Shown piece after piece: positions 21,459 to 33,738 of a DNA stretch of 64,000 nucleotides. The translations under genes were made by a program, and so were the position numbers. The stretch lies in assembly GCA_025685495.1 (NCBI GenBank), contig JAJNMT010000018.1, forward strand, positions 62,001 to 126,000, written 5' to 3'. Source of the stretch: Huntiella abstrusa. Lineage: Eukaryota; Ascomycota; Sordariomycetes; Microascales; Ceratocystidaceae. Each line of letters begins with the position of its first letter. The first letter of the stretch is position 1. A model generated the notes under the pieces. That model worked only from the letters and a program-made list of their open reading frames with translations. It was not told where the DNA came from and ran no database searches.

Positions 21459-24400
21459 CGTGTGTACATGTCTACATACAACACTGTTCATAGACTCCAC
21501 CATGTTTGCCTCCTTCTGCCAGATTCCAAGCCACAGTGCATATATATTTCACGTTCTACATGCTTCTACATATATACACATGATGAGGCGAGGTAAACTC
21601 ATACACATACATTATACATACATATGTATCTACATCTATCCAGTCATTCAGCTCCTCATAAACTACCAAACAAACTTCACATTCATGCACTTGTAAAACA
21701 TACATCATTCACCTCTTTCGTAATGAGGCTCCGTATTTCCATATCCGGAAAACAAAGGGTTTCCACCTGAACCCTACCCAACAACCAAGCAGACCCTTGT
21801 CTTTCCCCGTCAAATTCGTTCGTTCGTTCCAAACTTCTCCGAGAGAATATCCAAGCCCGTGGTTTCTTAAGCACCCCCGCACCTCTTTTCTCTCGATACA
21901 TCCGACACCCGACACTCGACCATTTTTTCTTTTTTTCAAGACCCTGTTACTGTTTGGTCCAGACTACTGTGTTCTTGAATCCACCGGGTTCCAAGTGTCG
22001 TCATTATGGGCCAAGGGGACCTGGTAACATGGGAGTATAACCGCCAGCTACAACCAACTATAGTAACAGGGTTACCGACAATGTGGATATAAAGTTTTCG
22101 AGTCAAGAGGGATGAAGGATACAAAAAGGCCAAAATCCAAAGTATCTCAACAGCTAACAGTAGGGTTAGGGCCATAGTGCTCAACTCCGGCTTTGGTTGA
22201 TATTTACCGTGTTCTTCAACACAGACCTATAAAGCCCATAATCACACGCTCCTTCAATCTTGGCCAACCTATAATCTAGACGGAGGCCCTGTTAAATTAC
22301 AATATGGCACCACGAGTCGGACCCTTCCTACGCCGCTTGCAGGGTGACATTTAAGAGGCCAAGCTTTTTTTTCGCTTGTGAGTTTTTTCTTTGGAATGGA
22401 TTATGGGCATTGCCTCGTTTGAATGCGATATAGAAGTTTCTTGACTACTAACTTAATAATGGTGGTGAATGGGAAAGGGAACTTGGCATCTTCTTTATAA
22501 CACAAGACAAATGATTTGTTGGTTCTATTAGAAATTGGTTGGTTATCCTTCAACAAGAATCTATTAATCAAAGACAAGGAATCAGAAATGTCATTTGGGT
22601 CTCTCGGGTACCTGATAAATGTACATATAGGCACGAAGAAAACTAAAGTGGCTATGTCATTTTAGACCCGACAGCGAGTGACTTGACTTGCAAGAAAGAA
22701 GGAAAGAAAAAATTGCGGGAATAAGTTGGAATCACTCCTAAGCGTCATTTCGGCCGGGTAACACATGGTCTACAAGGAACAGTGCTTCCATCGATATCCT
22801 TTGATATGTAATGTTTATCCACTTGGAAGAGAGAACCCAAATCATTCTGTACCACGAATAACTCTTCTTATTTGTATAGTCTCTTAACAAAAGTCCGTCA
22901 TACTACCATCCATCATCGGGGTTATCACTCTTTTTTGACCAGAACCCGGACATTATCACTTGTTTCATCGCCTTTACGTTGTAGACTTTCCCAGCCATCA
23001 TTTCCCATGAATGTACATACCCAAACAAGCGTAGTTCGCTCGTTCGTCTTTGTGAGCACCGACGTTTATTACCGTGCCTTTTGTTCTGAGATGCGAGAAA
23101 GACTGGTGAGGATAATGGAGGCGTAGTCTGTAGTTCTTTGCTGTTTCTTCTTTGACTTGACAATCTGAGAATGGGCCAGAGATCATTACCGTTATATCAT
23201 TGTCACTGTGATTGTTCATGTATTCTTTCAGGCTTTCCTACTGACGTTGCTTTGATTTCATAGACGGTCCGGTCTTGATATAGTCTAGTTTATATGAAGA
23301 ATCCCTCGATTTCCGTACTACAGGCCCCTGACATACTACACAGGGCACTGTAATTTCACTGACAACTCTATTATTCTTGTCAAAGTGGCTGGATAGGATG
23401 ACCAACCAAAGGGGGATGGAGATGATTTTTTTCTTTCGTTCCCGTTCTCTCTTTCACGCTGTCTTGGTGCCGCTATAGCAGGGAAGAAAGGCCGAGTTTA
23501 CGCTGTAGGGATTCACTTACAGCCATAGTAGGATGCGCATTTTCCTTCTCGCTCTTCCTGGAACCAGAGGAAGGAATCAACACCGGTCGGAATCAATGGC
23601 TTTCTATGGACCTCGGCGAATCAACTGAGAAGGTCTAGACCCCCCCGTCAGTTAACTTGGAAGGTCCATTGGATTGGGGTTTTCTCTTTCGTCGTCACTA
23701 GATCGTCCTGAATGGAATGACTAAAGAGAAGGAGGTTACCTTGGATTTTTAACACACCAGAGACATGAAATTACAAAGTGACAGGACAAGACTGACTAAC
23801 ACCAAAAAAACAAACTACTTTGCTCTAGTTTCATAGCCTTCTTTCTTCCTCCATGAAAAAAAATCCCAGCCTCTTCAGCTCGGCGTATCACCTGCAGCCA
23901 GTAAAAATCAAGAGTGAAAAAAAAAAAAGAGTCATACCCACAAAGGCACTTGCATCCACAACTGACACCAACTACAACAACGCCTTTTTTTAACACCCGG
24001 TTTTTGTAACCAGGTGCTGCATTGGCTGGAGGCACATTTTGGGGGCTACTATTGGTCAGTGAATCTGGTCATTGTCTGGGTTTTTTGGCTTGTCTGGACT
24101 CTACCCTACTGAGTACGACTTACAGCCGCTGCAGCTTTTCGGCAGCCACCGATACTGTATCAAGAACGGAGGTTTTACTATGTAGCTTTTCTTCTTTTTT
24201 TGGTATTGATTTGGCGGCTTTGGCGGCTATTGAATTCGGAATCCTTAACAAAAAAAGAGACCAATTAATTTTTTTTTCGGTCCATGTTATAGACTCGATT
24301 AATTCACTTGAATAATATGACACCAAGAAAATCCAAAATGCCGCATTCAATACACTCTGCACGAATTCCCACTGTTTTCCTTGAAACCAGCCTCACCGCA

Positions 24401-27045
24401 AGTTACAGATGTCACAGTTTGTCATGCTTCTTCCCCTATGTCCTTCCTTTGTCATATTCTATGATGGTGCCCAGTGTCTTCTTTCACAGACTGGTGTGTA
24501 CCATTGTATGTCCCAGTGTATGTAGCTAGGACGCAATAGTGACTTTTGTATGCATGTCCCTAAAACAGAACTGCCTCTCTCCTGGCCTCAACTCGTGTTG
24601 CCACTCATCATATGGACAAATAAGAAAGTGTGCTGACCCCATAGACTGCTCCGAGCTGATCGTCATTCTCCCATCAGCAAATCCATTTGCTATCTGCAGT
24701 TATGGAAAAATGTATTCCTTCCGAGCCTTTACTGACTTGCCATCTTGGGAACGTGGTCAATTAATCCATCTACTTTAGTACATTTGTCCGGTTCTTAACG
24801 GCCGTTTAAACCGACGACTGAATCGTCACTTTCTGTGTTGGTAAAGAGAAAAAACTCTACAATACTAGAGATCTAGTCACACCACCTCCATTCCGGAAAC
24901 CAAGCGAAATCCCCTGTCAGCCCCGTATGGCTATGAATGTTATTTTTTTTGCCAGTAGCCTAGACTTTCGAGGCTTGGATTTTTTTCTTTTACTGTTGAT
25001 GACAGAAGATGGACAAATTTGTCTGCTTTCTTTTGGTCCTAATGGATGAACGGGCTTCGGTTCCACTCAGGGCAAGGAAGAAGAAGAAGAAAAAAAAACT
25101 ATCATGGAAACTAGTAGCAGGTTTTTACAACTGGTGCTAAATGAAGCTCTATAATTTAGACACATGTGTACACTATACACGCTAAACTAGCACTGTTTGT
25201 CTTCTGGAATACACATGGTTTTACCATTAAAGGTCCTAGAACTCCACTAAAACCATACCCTTGACAACATCGAAACGACATCTTTACCTTCTGAAAAATT
25301 CACATCTACAAGTTACAGCACCAATCACCTGTAACAGACACTGACGTCTACCAAAATTCACCATATTTCCTGTAGACACCCCCACTCTATTAGTCCATAC
25401 ATGGCTCGATTTTGACTGGGTAGCTTACACATGTGCATACAATTCAAATCTTCTGACTTAACACCACCCACCCAGTTAATAGCCACACTCCCAAAGTCGG
25501 TGCACTTTGACGAGCCGCCAACCAAGAGCACTCGCTAACCAACTTCGCTTTCCCCAAGGTCAATCTTCCTTGTCCTTCCTGTCTCGTCAATTTCCCAGTC
25601 AGTGTTTTTTTTTAAACCTCTCTGGGTCCTTCCTCCCTTTACCCTCGTCCTCGCTACTTCTTGCTCTTTCCTTCTTTTTTTTTTTCCCTTTTTTCTTTTT
25701 TTCCTTCCTCTACTTGTCGTCCCTTCTTTCCTTTCCTTGATCTTGACTTCTTTTGTTCTGTTCGACAGCCCAAAGAATCAATCTCCAGCAATCTCGCCTT
25801 TCTCTCACTTTCCTCCCCCCCCCCGACGTGAGAAAATACGCAAGATCACCAAGTCATCGCACCGCCTTTTCCCTCGACAACCTCTTTTTTCTTTTCTTCT
25901 CAAGTCCGCCCCTCCATCTACTCGAGAATCCCACATTCCAAATCGACCAACTTCTTCACTGATTCAGTCGAGTGCGGTTTCCTGTGCCAAAAGAGGGTTT
26001 GTGTGTGTGTGCATCTTAACGAAATCTACATTGTATCTTCGAATCGCCAGATTTTTCACGACAAGACTACATAGACGACTCTCCTTCATTTCTTCCTTTA
26101 CATCTTCTTTCTTTTAACTGTACCCGCTTCTTTTTTGTTTCCTATCCTTATTGTCACGTTTTTCCATTTGTTCGTTTTGTTGAATTCTCTTCTTCTTTAC
26201 ACTTGTTCCTTTAAAACAACTTCTTTCTTCTCTTTTGCTGCCATTCCTAAACCTATCAACACCTTGTTCATCTCGATAGTCAGTTGAGTCTGCTCCATGG
26301 ATTCCTGTCTACGTCTTTAAACACCTCCCCACGCCCTTTACAACCACGGAACGCTGTCCTGTTTTTGTTTGGTGATTGTTGAGATTATTCTTCTCCAATC
26401 TCCTTTGAGTATCTGCCATCTCACTTGTCCTGTGCCGAAGAATCGTCTGCACCTTTTATCCGCACCTGTCAAGTGAATCACATCGCATTTCTCTTGTGTA
26501 TTCGTTTTCCTCTATTCTTTGGGCCCTCTTGGATAAAACACACAACATCGACAGACTGCTATCAAAGTCATATACTTGTTCCTCGTTTGCCGTTAAGCCC
26601 TGTACTTTACCACCTGGTCTGTTTTGTCTCTTTTGCTGCCTTTTGCAGTTTGAAGACAAGGTTGCCAAAATCAAAGACGGCTTGACCCGAAAGATTCACT
26701 CTTCTCGTCTACAATTCTGTACTCTCGCTTGTAGCTTGATACTCAGTAATTTCCACCAAGGTCAGTTTCACCTCATAAACAACCCAAAATTATACTTGAC
26801 CATTTAGCTGACAGTACTCGCTATTACAGGTAGAATTTAGCTATTTTCCCTTGTGTCTCTTAATCGTCACTGAGCTTCATCATCTATCTCACGCCACCTG
26901 TCAATCTCCGCAGTTGTAACAGCTACTTCTGCGTCTGAGATTAATTTTGCGAGATCCACCTGCCTGTATCCAGTCTTCATCTACTAGTACTTCTCCGCGA
27001 GAAGACTGCCCTATATCATCTCCGAATCGACCTTTGTGACCCTTG

Positions 27046-27066
27046 ATGGATCACAGCCTTTACTAG
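27046..27066 (+). CDS. Possible short upstream ORF of the cyclin gene (6 codons)
   Basis: ATG at 27046 with stop at 27064-27066, 58 nt before the main start. It would lie in any leader extending past this point. No evidence that it is translated. Confidence 0.3.
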   Translation: MDHSLY

Positions 27067-27124
27067 TTACTTAGTATCTGTCAACCGGAATATTTCGACC
27101 GCCAACCAACACTCATCGCCCAAC

Positions 27125-28144
27125 ATGCCTGGAGGTGTCTGCGCCGTCCTCGACTATGAGGTCGATGAGATGACGGACTACGTTGCTGAAATGGCTGTTC
27201 GTGTTGTCACGCCCGAAAGCTCTGTTTCCTCGCGCTTCCGCAAGTTTGTTAGCCAGATCCTTGAGTCCACTAGACTGCCAAAAACCACCATTCTCTTGGG
27301 CCTCAACTACTTGGCTAAACGCATCAACACCATCAAGGCTAACCCTCAGGTTCATGGACCCTACAAGGCTAGTGAAGGCGAGACTTGGCGTTATCTTACC
27401 GTTGCTTTGCTTCTTGCTAGCAAGTTTCTGGACGACAACACCTTCCAGAACCGCTCCTGGTCCGAGGTCACTTCGATCCCCGTGGCCGAGCTCAACACTC
27501 TTGAGTTTGAGTGGCTCGCTGCCTGCCGTTGGCAGTTGTACGTCAACCTGGATGAGACTCAGGATTACCAGGCGTGGTTGAGTGATTGGAAGACGTGGAT
27601 TGATAACCGTCGCAATGCTGAAAAGGAGGCCCTTGTTGCTGAACAGCAGCGCAACTTTGCTATTCAGCGCAAGCCGTCTGATTTGCCACCCCTACAGACC
27701 AGCTTCCCAATCCACCACCCAGACTTGGCTTCTCCTATCTCGGCCTACTCCAGCAACCGCGGCTCATCATATGAGCAGCACCGCTACACCAAGTCTGAGT
27801 ACGAATGGAACTACCGGCCCATGGCTCCCATTACGCCTCCACACTCTGGATTTGGTACTCCTGAGCACCAAGCTTCGGCTGCCAATCTTCGCTCCACTGG
27901 TGACTACTTTGCCCACAACATGTCGTCTGACCACTATATGCAGTACCCGGTATGCAACCGCGGAGCTGCTGACTACTCGCCAGATTACTACTGCCGTAGT
28001 TCCACCCACCCGTACGACCATGACTCTTGCGCCTACGACTCTGCCTATTCTGATGAGTGCTTGAGCTGTGTAGCCGTTCCTGCTTCGAGCCGGAGAGGAT
28101 ACCTTTCCCAGCACATGTACAGCCACCCAACCCTGGTTAACTAA
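27125..28144 (+). CDS. PHO80/Clg1-like cyclin
   Basis: A single exon of 339 residues starting MPGGVCAVLDYEVDEMTDYV. The cyclin box occupies about residues 25-150: FRKFVSQILESTRLPKTTI, LGLNYLAKRI, WRYLTVALLLASKFLDDNTF, SWSEVTSIPVAELNTLEFEWL. KFLDDNTFQNRSW is typical of the Pcl/Pho80 group, and the overall arrangement resembles yeast Clg1 and fission yeast Mug80. The C-terminal half is Tyr/Ser/Pro-rich, without a clear domain and probably disordered. Such cyclins bind a Pho85-type kinase and tune nutrient and growth responses. The exact subfamily cannot be set without a phylogeny. An unusually long pyrimidine-rich upstream region suggests heavy regulation. Confidence 0.85.
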   Translation: MPGGVCAVLDYEVDEMTDYVAEMAVRVVTPESSVSSRFRKFVSQILESTRLPKTTILLGLNYLAKRINTIKANPQVHGPYKASEGETWRYLTVALLLASKFLDDNTFQNRSWSEVTSIPVAELNTLEFEWLAACRWQLYVNLDETQDYQAWLSDWKTWIDNRRNAEKEALVAEQQRNFAIQRKPSDLPPLQTSFPIHHPDLASPISAYSSNRGSSYEQHRYTKSEYEWNYRPMAPITPPHSGFGTPEHQASAANLRSTGDYFAHNMSSDHYMQYPVCNRGAADYSPDYYCRSSTHPYDHDSCAYDSAYSDECLSCVAVPASSRRGYLSQHMYSHPTLVN

Positions 28145-29745
28145 GTCGTGTGCGGCTCTCTCTGAACTGTCATCCTAGAGGTGTTTTTCATGTCTTTCTT
28201 TTGTCTCTCCCGGATTCCCCCCCTTTTATTTTTCGCGCCGATTACCATGTTTGGCCGCTTTCCTTTTTCTCTTTCTTCTGCATATCTGTTTCCTCTTTCT
28301 CATCATATTGGCATATATGGGGTGAGCTGTTGCATCCTCTGATACCCCTGGATTTTGAACGAAGTGCGCGGCTCTTTATTTCTTGTCTTTTTGTTGTACC
28401 TTTTTTTTTCCCTAATTATCCCTCTTTGACTTAATTACGGGGTTCTTTCTTTTTCTATTTTGTTTGCTGCCTCTGACTCTTGCTCGAATGCCCGATTCTT
28501 AATCTTCTGGGCATCCTGGAGCTCACCTAAACGACCTGTTTCTGTTCTATTTTTTACTCTGTTTCTTTGCTTTATAACACCCTGCTATATTCGCTGCAGT
28601 AGTTGTCTATTTCTTGGCGTTGTATCGGTTTATTGGTTTATGATTTTTTTGATGGAATACGTCGTGTTGATTGGTCATGATTGAGTTACAGTTGGAATGG
28701 ACACGCCTTGTCTTTCCTCGTGACTTTCGGTCCATGGCGTCTGTTGAAGGGCTGAACGGAATGGCTTGTAAACCTCGCTGAGGCTTGCCACTCTTGACAC
28801 GCAACAGAACGATAAGTTTGACCTCGACATGGACGTTGTTCCTTTTATTTTTTTTGTTTGGTTCTTGCTGTTTTAACGTACTGGTATGACTTTTTTACTT
28901 TTTTATTTATGTGGATGCTTCGGTTGTAAAATGATGGGGTTGGATATTCTCTCAGTTGTTCTCTTTTTTTGCTCATTACTACCACTTATTTTTTTTTTCT
29001 TTGATTGGCCGGCGACAAGCTCGCATAGCAACTTGATGGATATGTCTGGTGTTTTGATGTATTCCTTCCATGGGGCTTGTTGTGGTCTTAGAATTGACCT
29101 TTTCTTGCCAACTTTTCTCTTTTTCTCGGGACTTGCATAGTGTTTCCATTGACTAAAGTCTTATGTCATGATTGATTTGTTCGTGTGCAATAGTGGACGT
29201 CTTTCATCTCAAGAGACTTTGTTCTGTTCCAGATGAGTCTTGAGTGCCGTGGTCTTTAGTTCATAAAGTTGCGCCATGGTCTCTTTGTAATTTTTATCTC
29301 TTGTTTCTCGGTGTTTTGCGGAGTCTGATATCGCCCTCCTACTAGAAGTGGCCCGTCACACAAACGAAGTCTCAGTCACGGAGGTTTTCTGTAATATTTG
29401 AAGTTTTTTGGTCGCGGTTATATCTATAGACAGTATTGGATTTTATTATATACTTTTGGGTTTTTTTTTTGCCTATCTGCAAATTCTGGTCTTTGTAGTG
29501 AAGCTTATGACTTTATGAAAGTGATTTTTGGTGCATGAGGGCATTTGTCGTTGAAAGTGGGTCCGTAGTCTTTGGCACTTGCGTATGGATATTCCTACGG
29601 GCTAATTTTTACGAGGTATCGGATTTACCGAGGTTTAAGCGGGGAGAAGCTAGTGACGATGTTCAAACTTTTGGGTGACATGTGAATGGGTTTTGAGGGT
29701 GTTGTGAGAATTGTTGGTTTTTTTTTTCGTTATTTGAGACGTAAG
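28145..29745. other. Intergenic, cyclin / TIM54
   Basis: A 1.6-kb T-rich stretch with cyclin 3' UTR and TIM54 promoter. I see no coding sequence. Confidence 0.5.
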
Positions 29746-31152
29746 ATGACTGATGTGAAGAGTGAGGTTAAGCCGGTATGTACAGATGGGGTTTTGGGTG
29801 GGGTGTGGAAGTGGTTACTGACGGGTATTTTATGTTAGACACCGGCATCGGCATCGGCTGCTACGACGGCTGCTGCTTCGGCTCCTAAGCCACCTACGGC
29901 CACACAATCCACCCTCCGTCTCCTAGGCCTACCAAATCTCCCTTCGAAGCTCCCTTCCCGGAACTGGATGATCTTCCTCACCCTATCAACCGCCCTCGCT
30001 ACAACCATCATCTACGACAAACGAGAGAAGAAACGAGCCACTGCTAAATGGCGCCACGTAGTTTCTGAGCTGGGGAAGGAACCGTTGCCCGAGGGAAACG
30101 CGTTACCGCGCAAGCTGACGATTTATCTGGCGGCGCCGCCGGGGGATGGGTTGAGAACGGCGCAGGATTATTACTTGGAATATGTGAAGCCGGTTTTGAG
30201 TGGCGCGGGAATCGATTGGGAGTTTGTTCAGGGGAGACAGCAGGGGGATGTTAGGGCGGTTGTGGCGGAGAGGATTCGGAGGGCGAGAAGGGAGGCGGAG
30301 GGGGAGGTTCTTGGGGAGGCGGAGTGGACTACGGCGGAGAGAATTGATCGGATGAGGAGGGAGAAGGGGTTGCCCGAGTGGGAGGGGGTTAAGGGTGATC
30401 TGGTCATTGGGAGACATGTGTGGAAGGAGTATGTTAGAGGGTTACATGAGGGGTGGTTAGGTCCTAGGGAGAGACCGGAGGAGTTGGTTGGCGTGGAACT
30501 TCCTAGTGCGGAGAAGATTGCGGAGAGGGAGAAGGAAGCTGCGGAGGCGGAGGCGAATGGACAGAAGAGGGAGAAAGAGAGACCGCCGCAACCGCCGTCT
30601 TTTAATAAGCAGGAGGATTACCCTACCGCTGTCCTCCCGGCGTATATCCCGGATGTGTTTGACCCCGTGCAGCCGGTGGTATTCCCACATATGCTCGGGT
30701 TCTCGGGCACATTCACCCGGCTATGGAGATTCCTTCATAGAAGGGAACTAGCCGATGACATTGGTAGACAGGTCGCAGCCGTATGTTTCGCCACGTATAG
30801 ACCGTGGAACGGGCCGACGGGCGAAGACGGCCGGAATGAAGTGGAGAAGGCGCTGGAGTGGGAAGAGAAGAATTGGCAGAAGTGGGTGTTTGAGGAGAAG
30901 AAGGATGGGGAGGGCTGGACGAAGGAGAGACCGTGGAAAAATGAGTTGGTTACGGATGAGAGGATTGTGGGGCGGATGAGGAGGTTTGAGTTGGAGGAGA
31001 GGGTGGAGGAGATGGCGAGGAGGGTGGTGGTTCCGGAGACGGAGATTGAGGGGTGGACGAAGGGGAGTTTGAGGGCGTTGTGGAGGTGGGGGGTGGGTGT
31101 GGTGAGGCCGCAGGTTAAGAAGGTGGTTATTGACAATGTGGATGATGAGTAG
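29746..31152 (+). CDS. TIM54: Mitochondrial inner-membrane translocase subunit Tim54
   Basis: Two exons: 29746-29775 (MTDVKSEVKP) and 29839-31152, with a 63-nt intron whose branch site reads ACTGAC. The product has 447 residues. An Ala/Pro/Thr-rich N-terminus leads to LGLPNLPSKLPSRNWMIFL and one membrane helix at about 53-70, ending in YDKREKK, a Tim54 signature. The intermembrane-space part has RKLTIYLAAPPGDGLRTAQDYYLEYVKPVL, then a conserved stretch QEDYPTAVLPAYIPDVFDPVQPVVF. Tim54 is a scaffold of the TIM22 complex, which inserts carrier proteins into the inner membrane. The C-terminal third is Glu/Arg/Trp-rich. The stop lies 62 bp from the convergent FYV6 stop. Confidence 0.92.
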
Positions 31153-31214
31153 ATTTTTTGTATTATAGGTGGTAATTGTATGAATAGGTTATTTGTTTCT
31201 TTTGAAGGTCTTGG

Positions 31215-31880
31215 TTAGTCGGAGTCGGAACCGTAGTCTGCTATAAGAGGGGTGGGTTTTGGGGGTGGTGGTGGGTTACTTTGGTGTGGTTTAGCGGGAT
31301 CTTCTTTTGGTGGGGAGGAGGGGGGCTTGATATCTTGTGATACGGGCTTCTCTTTACTGGGTTCATCATCACCTTTGATATCCCCCTCCTCAACCCTCCT
31401 CTTCGCCCCTCTAACCAACGAAACCTTCGCCTTCCTCTTCCTCCTACCCACCGTCCAATCCACATCAACAGTCTCCGTCCCTTCTTCCCTCTCCACCGTC
31501 CCCCTCTGCGCCTCTTTAAAAGCCTTCAGTCCCTTCTCAATCTCCTCCTTCTCCCTCCTCACACCCTCCCTCTTCTCTCTCGCAACGTGATCTAGAAAGT
31601 CGACGTCATCCTCGTTCAACGCGACGAACTGGTTCGTTAGTCGGTTTGCTTCTTCGGCGGCGGCGGCGCGCGCGGCTTTGTTGGCTTGGAGGGTTTCGTA
31701 GAGGGATGGGGTGGGGGTGGAGGTGGTGGCGGCGCGGGCGGCCCGCGCGGCGAGGACTTCGGATTGCACTTTGTCCCAGGCTTCTTTGTTGGTGGGGGTG
31801 GGGGTGGTTTGGGTGGGGAGGGGAGTTTCGGAGGATGGGGTGGTGCCTTGGATGGTTCCGCCGCTTATGAATCGGGACAT
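31215..31880 (-). CDS. FYV6: FAM192A/Fyv6-domain protein (splicing-associated)
   Basis: A single exon of 221 residues starting MSRFISGGTIQG. The FAM192A/NIP30/Fyv6 N-terminal domain spans about 30-135: EAWDKVQSEVLAARAAR, PSLYETLQANKAARAAA, RLTNQFVALNEDDVDFLDHV, then a charged helix ending GLKAFKEAQRG. The tail is Lys/Pro/Asp-rich and ends IADYGSDSD. Yeast Fyv6 acts at the second step of splicing; the metazoan relative (PSME3IP1) binds proteasome activator PA28-gamma. The fungal form is more likely the splicing version (inference). Confidence 0.85.
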   Translation of the reverse strand: MSRFISGGTIQGTTPSSETPLPTQTTPTPTNKEAWDKVQSEVLAARAARAATTSTPTPSLYETLQANKAARAAAAEEANRLTNQFVALNEDDVDFLDHVAREKREGVRREKEEIEKGLKAFKEAQRGTVEREEGTETVDVDWTVGRRKRKAKVSLVRGAKRRVEEGDIKGDDEPSKEKPVSQDIKPPSSPPKEDPAKPHQSNPPPPPKPTPLIADYGSDSD

Positions 31881-33738
31881 GGTTACCTGGGAAGAGTTAG
31901 ATGGGTTGTTATATATGAATTGTGTTCACTTACAGTACTTGTTTGGTGGTATATCACTGGCTATCAATGAGTTAACGTCATCTATCTTGTATCACACCAA
32001 CTCTACATACCATCAACTACTCAAAGTTATTTCCTAATCAAGGCTTACATAATCTGACTATCCGACACTATCAACCCTTACATTGTCTTTCCATATTAAC
32101 CCTGTACACCCCTGTCCATTTGTCCCCAGCAACAGCCAACATGTCTGTTGATAATCGATAACCAACTCACGCATATGCCAACTCGGGGGGCAAAGACCAC
32201 CTCCGCCACTGACCGTTCTTGAAAAAGGGGCTTGCCCTCGAATGGCGACAAGGCAAACGCGGTTGTTCCCTCGTTATGCATGAGAAACCCGGGGCAACCT
32301 GGAAGGGAAGCGGGCGGGAAAGAAGGAAAGATTACGTTTGGTCTGATCAGATCAGGGTACTTGGTCGCGTTTTTGTAGCTTTTGGACAGACAGACTATGT
32401 GCTTACTTACATACAGGGCACAAAACGGCACGGGGTTTATTGACCGCCGGTAAATAACAAGTATTCATGTTGTGTGACGCGGCTGTGGAAGAATAAGACT
32501 TATTCTGTGGTGGTGGGTGGGGGTGCAGATGTGTTGTCTTGTTTGGATATTCTGTTCTTGTTATAGACGCCGACAGACGGACATCAAGCCAACCGAGTTG
32601 CAGTCGGCATAATGGTGAGTAGCCGGGGAAATGCTTATTGGTCGGTGACTCTAATGGGGTAGTTTCAAATGGTAATCCAAAGCTAGAGACTTGTGTCAAA
32701 CAACACATGTGGGTATGCATGTTGGATGTATTTTGTGGATTTGGAATTTTGTCGTGTAGATACTGAATGGCTTACAAGAGTTCTTGGTTCGATGGCTTTT
32801 GCGAATGCCAGTCTGGCATCCTTCTGTTGGCATCCTTCTGGAAGACAGGGAGTTTACCCCCCTGGATGTGGCTGTTAGTTGGGAATCCAAGTATAATACC
32901 GTCTAGGGAGGAACTTGCGAAGTATCAACGACAACGACAACGACTATCTAACTAATCAGACGACGTAAGATACTGTATGATTGATGAACAACTATAGATT
33001 CCAGTCAAAGCCGTAAAGAACCTACGTACCACAAGATTCCACGAATTCTTCCTCACTTCCAAAGGGCCCCTCTATTCCCCTCAATTCACGTCAAACTTCC
33101 CCTCATCAGATTCCGTTGACCCCCTCATCAAAGCTAAACTGTTCCTAAAGAGCCCTCCCGCAGCCTCAAAACAAAACAAACTCAACTCCTCAAAACCGAC
33201 TCACTCGCTCACTCGCCTATTCAAGTCTCGGAACATAAACCTACCATACCTCTCTACTCAGTCATCCCGAAGCCTGTACTTTCAACTATACACCCTAACT
33301 GTGTAGCTGTCCCCTTTTGGTAGTTCGCGCGGTGTTTGACGTTGTTTTGGTGCTCGGGCATTCTCCTGCAACAAGTACCAGTACCACTTTTCCCTGCTAA
33401 ACCGGGCTTCTCCTTCTTTTCTTCGCCATCTTTAAGCTATTTGCTAGCATCGCTGTCTTTTTTATCATTTTTTTTCTTTTTGTTTTTTTTTTCTTCTGGT
33501 TTGAGTACTTCATATACTTCAAAATATCTTCATCCCTCGATAACCCCTTCAAGGACGTCACCCTTTTCCTCGTCTTTTGCGACTTCTCCCTCCTCGTGGT
33601 TGCTTGCGCTGTTTGCGTTTTAACAAGCTCGTCTAGCTTCGGTATTCTCTCCTGGCTTAGTACCTTTTTCTCGACACTTGTTACGTCTTCCTCCTCTTCC
33701 GCCAGTCCCGTTCGAAACACCCCGCGCGCATACTCAAA
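31881..33738. promoter_or_regulatory. Intergenic and leader region, FYV6 / COT1 (divergent)
   Basis: A 1.86-kb gap. The last 450 bp are strongly pyrimidine-rich (for example CCTTCTTT at 33412-33419) and I see no ATG there before the COT1 start, consistent with a long untranslated leader. No gene recognised. Confidence 0.5.

Larger units (their letters stand above)
19286..27124. other. 7.8-kb gene desert upstream of the cyclin gene
   Basis: No supported coding gene on either strand. Open frames are short, low-complexity and lack recognisable domains. The longest stop-free minus-strand frame (20390-20893) is Pro/Lys/Asn-rich and unconvincing. Visible structure: an A18 tract at 19693-19710; seven sites carrying TGTACATA or its complement between 19604 and 23019, four of them the full palindrome TATGTACATA; a perfect CRE-like TGACGTCA at 21154-21161; and a TATA-like CTTATAAAAG at 20516 followed by a 45-codon frame. 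The last 1.6 kb (from about 25500) is strongly pyrimidine-rich and probably contains the cyclin promoter and long leader. Confidence 0.55.

Noticed and set aside
22160..22172. TAGGGTTAGGG and other telomere-like AGGGTTA sites
   Set aside because: Only single or double units scattered in AT-rich DNA; not an interstitial telomere array.
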